Origin: Candidatus Methylomirabilota bacterium
Lineage (GTDB): Bacteria; Methylomirabilota; Methylomirabilia; Methylomirabilales; 2-02-FULL-66-22
Length of the DNA stretch: 36,355 nucleotides
Direction: 5' to 3'
Assembly: GCA_016180655.1 (NCBI GenBank)
Contig: JACPAT010000119.1
Location: 1 to 36,355, forward strand
Under the pieces are notes generated by a model, which searched no databases, was not told the DNA's origin, and saw only the letters and a list, made by a program, of their open reading frames with translations. Both the position numbers and the translations under genes were made by a program. Below are positions 34,688-36,355 of this stretch, piece after piece (the stretch's first letter is position 1; each line of letters opens with the position of its first letter).

Positions 34688-35227
34688 CTATCCCGCGAAG
34701 GCCTGCATCATGACCGGGGCAGCCGCGCTCGCAAGGCGCTCCAGGAGTTGCTGGTCTTCGGGGCGAAAGTCCGGTCCCGCTTCCGCGGGACTCCTCCCGC
34801 GACGGCTGATCTCGATCACCGCCTGCGGCTTTCCCTCCGGACCATTCACGGCAACCGCCAGGAGTTTCTGGATGTCCCGGGGGACGGTCTCTTTGATCCG
34901 GATCCGCTCGTAGATTCCCAGGTGGGGCACGTCCCGCACGGTGTTCATCAGGACGCTCCGTCCCGTCTGGATCACGCGGCCGGCCAGGCTGGAGACCGTG
35001 ATGGGAAACGTATTCCGGCCCCCCTCGGCCAGCTCGGATGGGTACACGAACCGGAGCATGGTCCGCTCCCGGTTGAGCACCAGGATGGCCAACCCGTCGG
35101 GTTGGAGGGAGAAGGCCCTGGACAGCGTGGAGCTGAGGGCCTCCAGGACGTGCTCGCGCTGCGCGGCCGGGGGCTTGCCCGCCGCCGCCTCCAGGAGGAG
35201 GCCCAGTCCCCGCTCCAGCTCGTGCAT
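34688..35227 (-). CDS. GAF domain-containing protein
   Basis: LEALSSTLSRAFSLQPDGLAILVLNRERTMLRFVYPSELAEGGRNTFPITVSSLAGRVIQTGRSVLMNTVRDVPHLGIYERI...IQKLLAVAVNGPEGKPQAVIEISR...FRPEDQQLLERLASAAAP. Confidence 0.85.
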   Translation of the reverse strand: MHELERGLGLLLEAAAGKPPAAQREHVLEALSSTLSRAFSLQPDGLAILVLNRERTMLRFVYPSELAEGGRNTFPITVSSLAGRVIQTGRSVLMNTVRDVPHLGIYERIRIKETVPRDIQKLLAVAVNGPEGKPQAVIEISRRGRSPAEAGPDFRPEDQQLLERLASAAAPVMMQAFAG

Positions 35228-35390
35228 GGCTCCCCTCCCTCGCGCCTTGCCCCCTCGGACCGGAACCCCCGGCCCCTACCGGTCCTGCAACGCGCCCACG
35301 ATCTCCGTAAGGATATGCCGATGCACCCGCTCCCCCAGGGCCCGGGATGCCCTGGAGGCGTCCTCCATCACGCCGGACGGATGTCCCGGC

Positions 35391-35678
35391 TCACGGCAGG
35401 CTCTCGGGCAGGGGGAGGTTCAAGGGATTTGCCAGGTACCGGACTCGGCAGGCGCGACAGACCAGGTGCACTTCCTCGTGGAAGACCTCCTGCATCAGCT
35501 CGTCCGGATCCGCCTCCTCCATGGCCGCCACCAGCTCGTGCAGGCGCGCCTCCAGTTCCTCGGCCGTCTCCACGTGGGGCAGGACCCCGTCGAAATCGGC
35601 GTAGACCTGGATCTTCACCTCATAGGCCAGGCCGCCGTCCGGCATCTCCTTGCCGCACTTCTCGCACGACTTACTCAC
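35391..35678 (-). CDS. Zinc-ribbon (4-Cys) small protein, hypothetical
   Basis: MSKSCEKCGKEMPDGGLAYEVKIQVYADFDGVLPH...EEVHLVCRACRVRYLANP; two CxxC knuckles. Confidence 0.7.
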   Translation of the reverse strand: MSKSCEKCGKEMPDGGLAYEVKIQVYADFDGVLPHVETAEELEARLHELVAAMEEADPDELMQEVFHEEVHLVCRACRVRYLANPLNLPLPESLP

Positions 35679-35802
35679 GAGCGCCCCCGCTGGCCGCTGG
35701 GCCCGCTGACCTTCTTCTTCGAATCACACCTCACGCATTCCGCCCCCACCCAGCCCTCCCCTCCGCCTCCGGCGGACGGGGGAGGGTCTGGGAGGGGGGG
35801 CC

Positions 35803-36225
35803 TCACGTCTCCCGAATGAGGGCGGTCTCGTCGCAGCAGGCGAATTTTGCGCACTTGATGCAATCCTTCCAGATCTTCTGCGGCAGCTCCCGCTTGTCGA
35901 TGCTGCGGAATCCCAGCTTCTCGAAGAACCCCGGACGATAGGTGAGGGCGAAGACCCGTCGGACCCCGAGGCTCGCCGCCTCCACGAGACACGCGTTGAC
36001 CAGGGTCGCGCCCAGGCCCTTGCCCCCATGGGCTTCCTGGACGGCCAGGGAGCGGACCTCCGCCAAGTCTTCCCAGTACACCGAGAGGGCGCAGATCCCC
36101 ACCACCTCTCCGTCCACCTGGCAGACGAAGAAGTCCCGCAGATGCTGGTAGAGCTCGTTCAGGGTTCGCGGCAGGAGGTCTCCCCGCACGGCAAAGTGCG
36201 CCACCAGCTTCTGGATGGCGGGCAC
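35803..36225 (-). CDS. GNAT N-acetyltransferase (ArgA-type short N-acetyltransferase); true start probably further upstream
   Basis: LRDFFVCQVDGEVVGICALSVYWEDLAEVRSLAVQEAHGGKGLGATLVNACLVEAASLGVRRVFALTYRPGFFEKLGFRSIDKRELPQKIWKDC. The frame stays open upstream through the heptad repeat to the window edge (...ATSAIRNPQSEIAPSPLIRKARAEDVPAIQ). Confidence 0.88.
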   Translation of the reverse strand: MPAIQKLVAHFAVRGDLLPRTLNELYQHLRDFFVCQVDGEVVGICALSVYWEDLAEVRSLAVQEAHGGKGLGATLVNACLVEAASLGVRRVFALTYRPGFFEKLGFRSIDKRELPQKIWKDCIKCAKFACCDETALIRET

Positions 36226-36265
36226 GTCCTCCGCCCGCGCCTTCCGGATCAGCGGAGACGGCGCA

Positions 36266-36300
36266 ATTTCGGATTGCGGATTGCGGATTGCGGATGTGGC
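36266..36300. repeat. Heptanucleotide tandem array: ATTTCGG + 3x ATTGCGG + degenerate unit
   Basis: Direct reading; lies in the open 5' extension of the GNAT gene. Confidence 0.95.
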
Positions 36301-36355
36301 GGCTCGGCGCCCGCCTGCCTGCGCCGCCTTCGTCGCGGCAGGCAGGGCGCCCGGC

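Overview
GC-rich bacterial chromosomal window. I did not identify the organism; the gene content resembles an uncultivated soil or sediment lineage, which is inference only. About 40 protein-coding genes are supported, nearly all on the minus strand. The exception is a plus-strand block at 4987-9680 (amino-acid ABC permeases, binding protein, amidohydrolase, D-threonine-aldolase-like enzyme). There is one tRNA-Leu(CAG). Most of the content is housekeeping or signalling: HtrA, sigma-70, HD-GYP/GGDEF, FBP aldolase, Pcm, rhomboid, GalT, PPDK regulator, Na/Pi transporter.

The most interesting signals are: (1) two genes with a single in-frame UGA inside otherwise continuous homology, each with a hairpin just downstream, consistent with selenocysteine. 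One is a TlpA/DipZ-like thioredoxin with a UxxC motif at 4034-4576, and the other is a histone-deacetylase-like protein at 33745-34647. (2) A four-nt-overlapping gene pair encoding an E2 (ubiquitin-conjugating)-like protein with an uncharacterised N-terminal region and a JAMM/JAB protease with an intact motif. No E1 or ubiquitin-like gene was seen in the window. (3) Five heptanucleotide-period repeat arrays that sit at gene termini. One supplies the only visible start codon and N-terminus of the PPDK regulatory protein, and one supplies the stop codon of the aldolase. (4) A 127-bp palindromic MITE-like element abutting a stop codon.

Two genes (MOSC and a thioester-reductase-like SDR) look frame-disrupted. 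All calls were made by reading the sequence, with no database searches.
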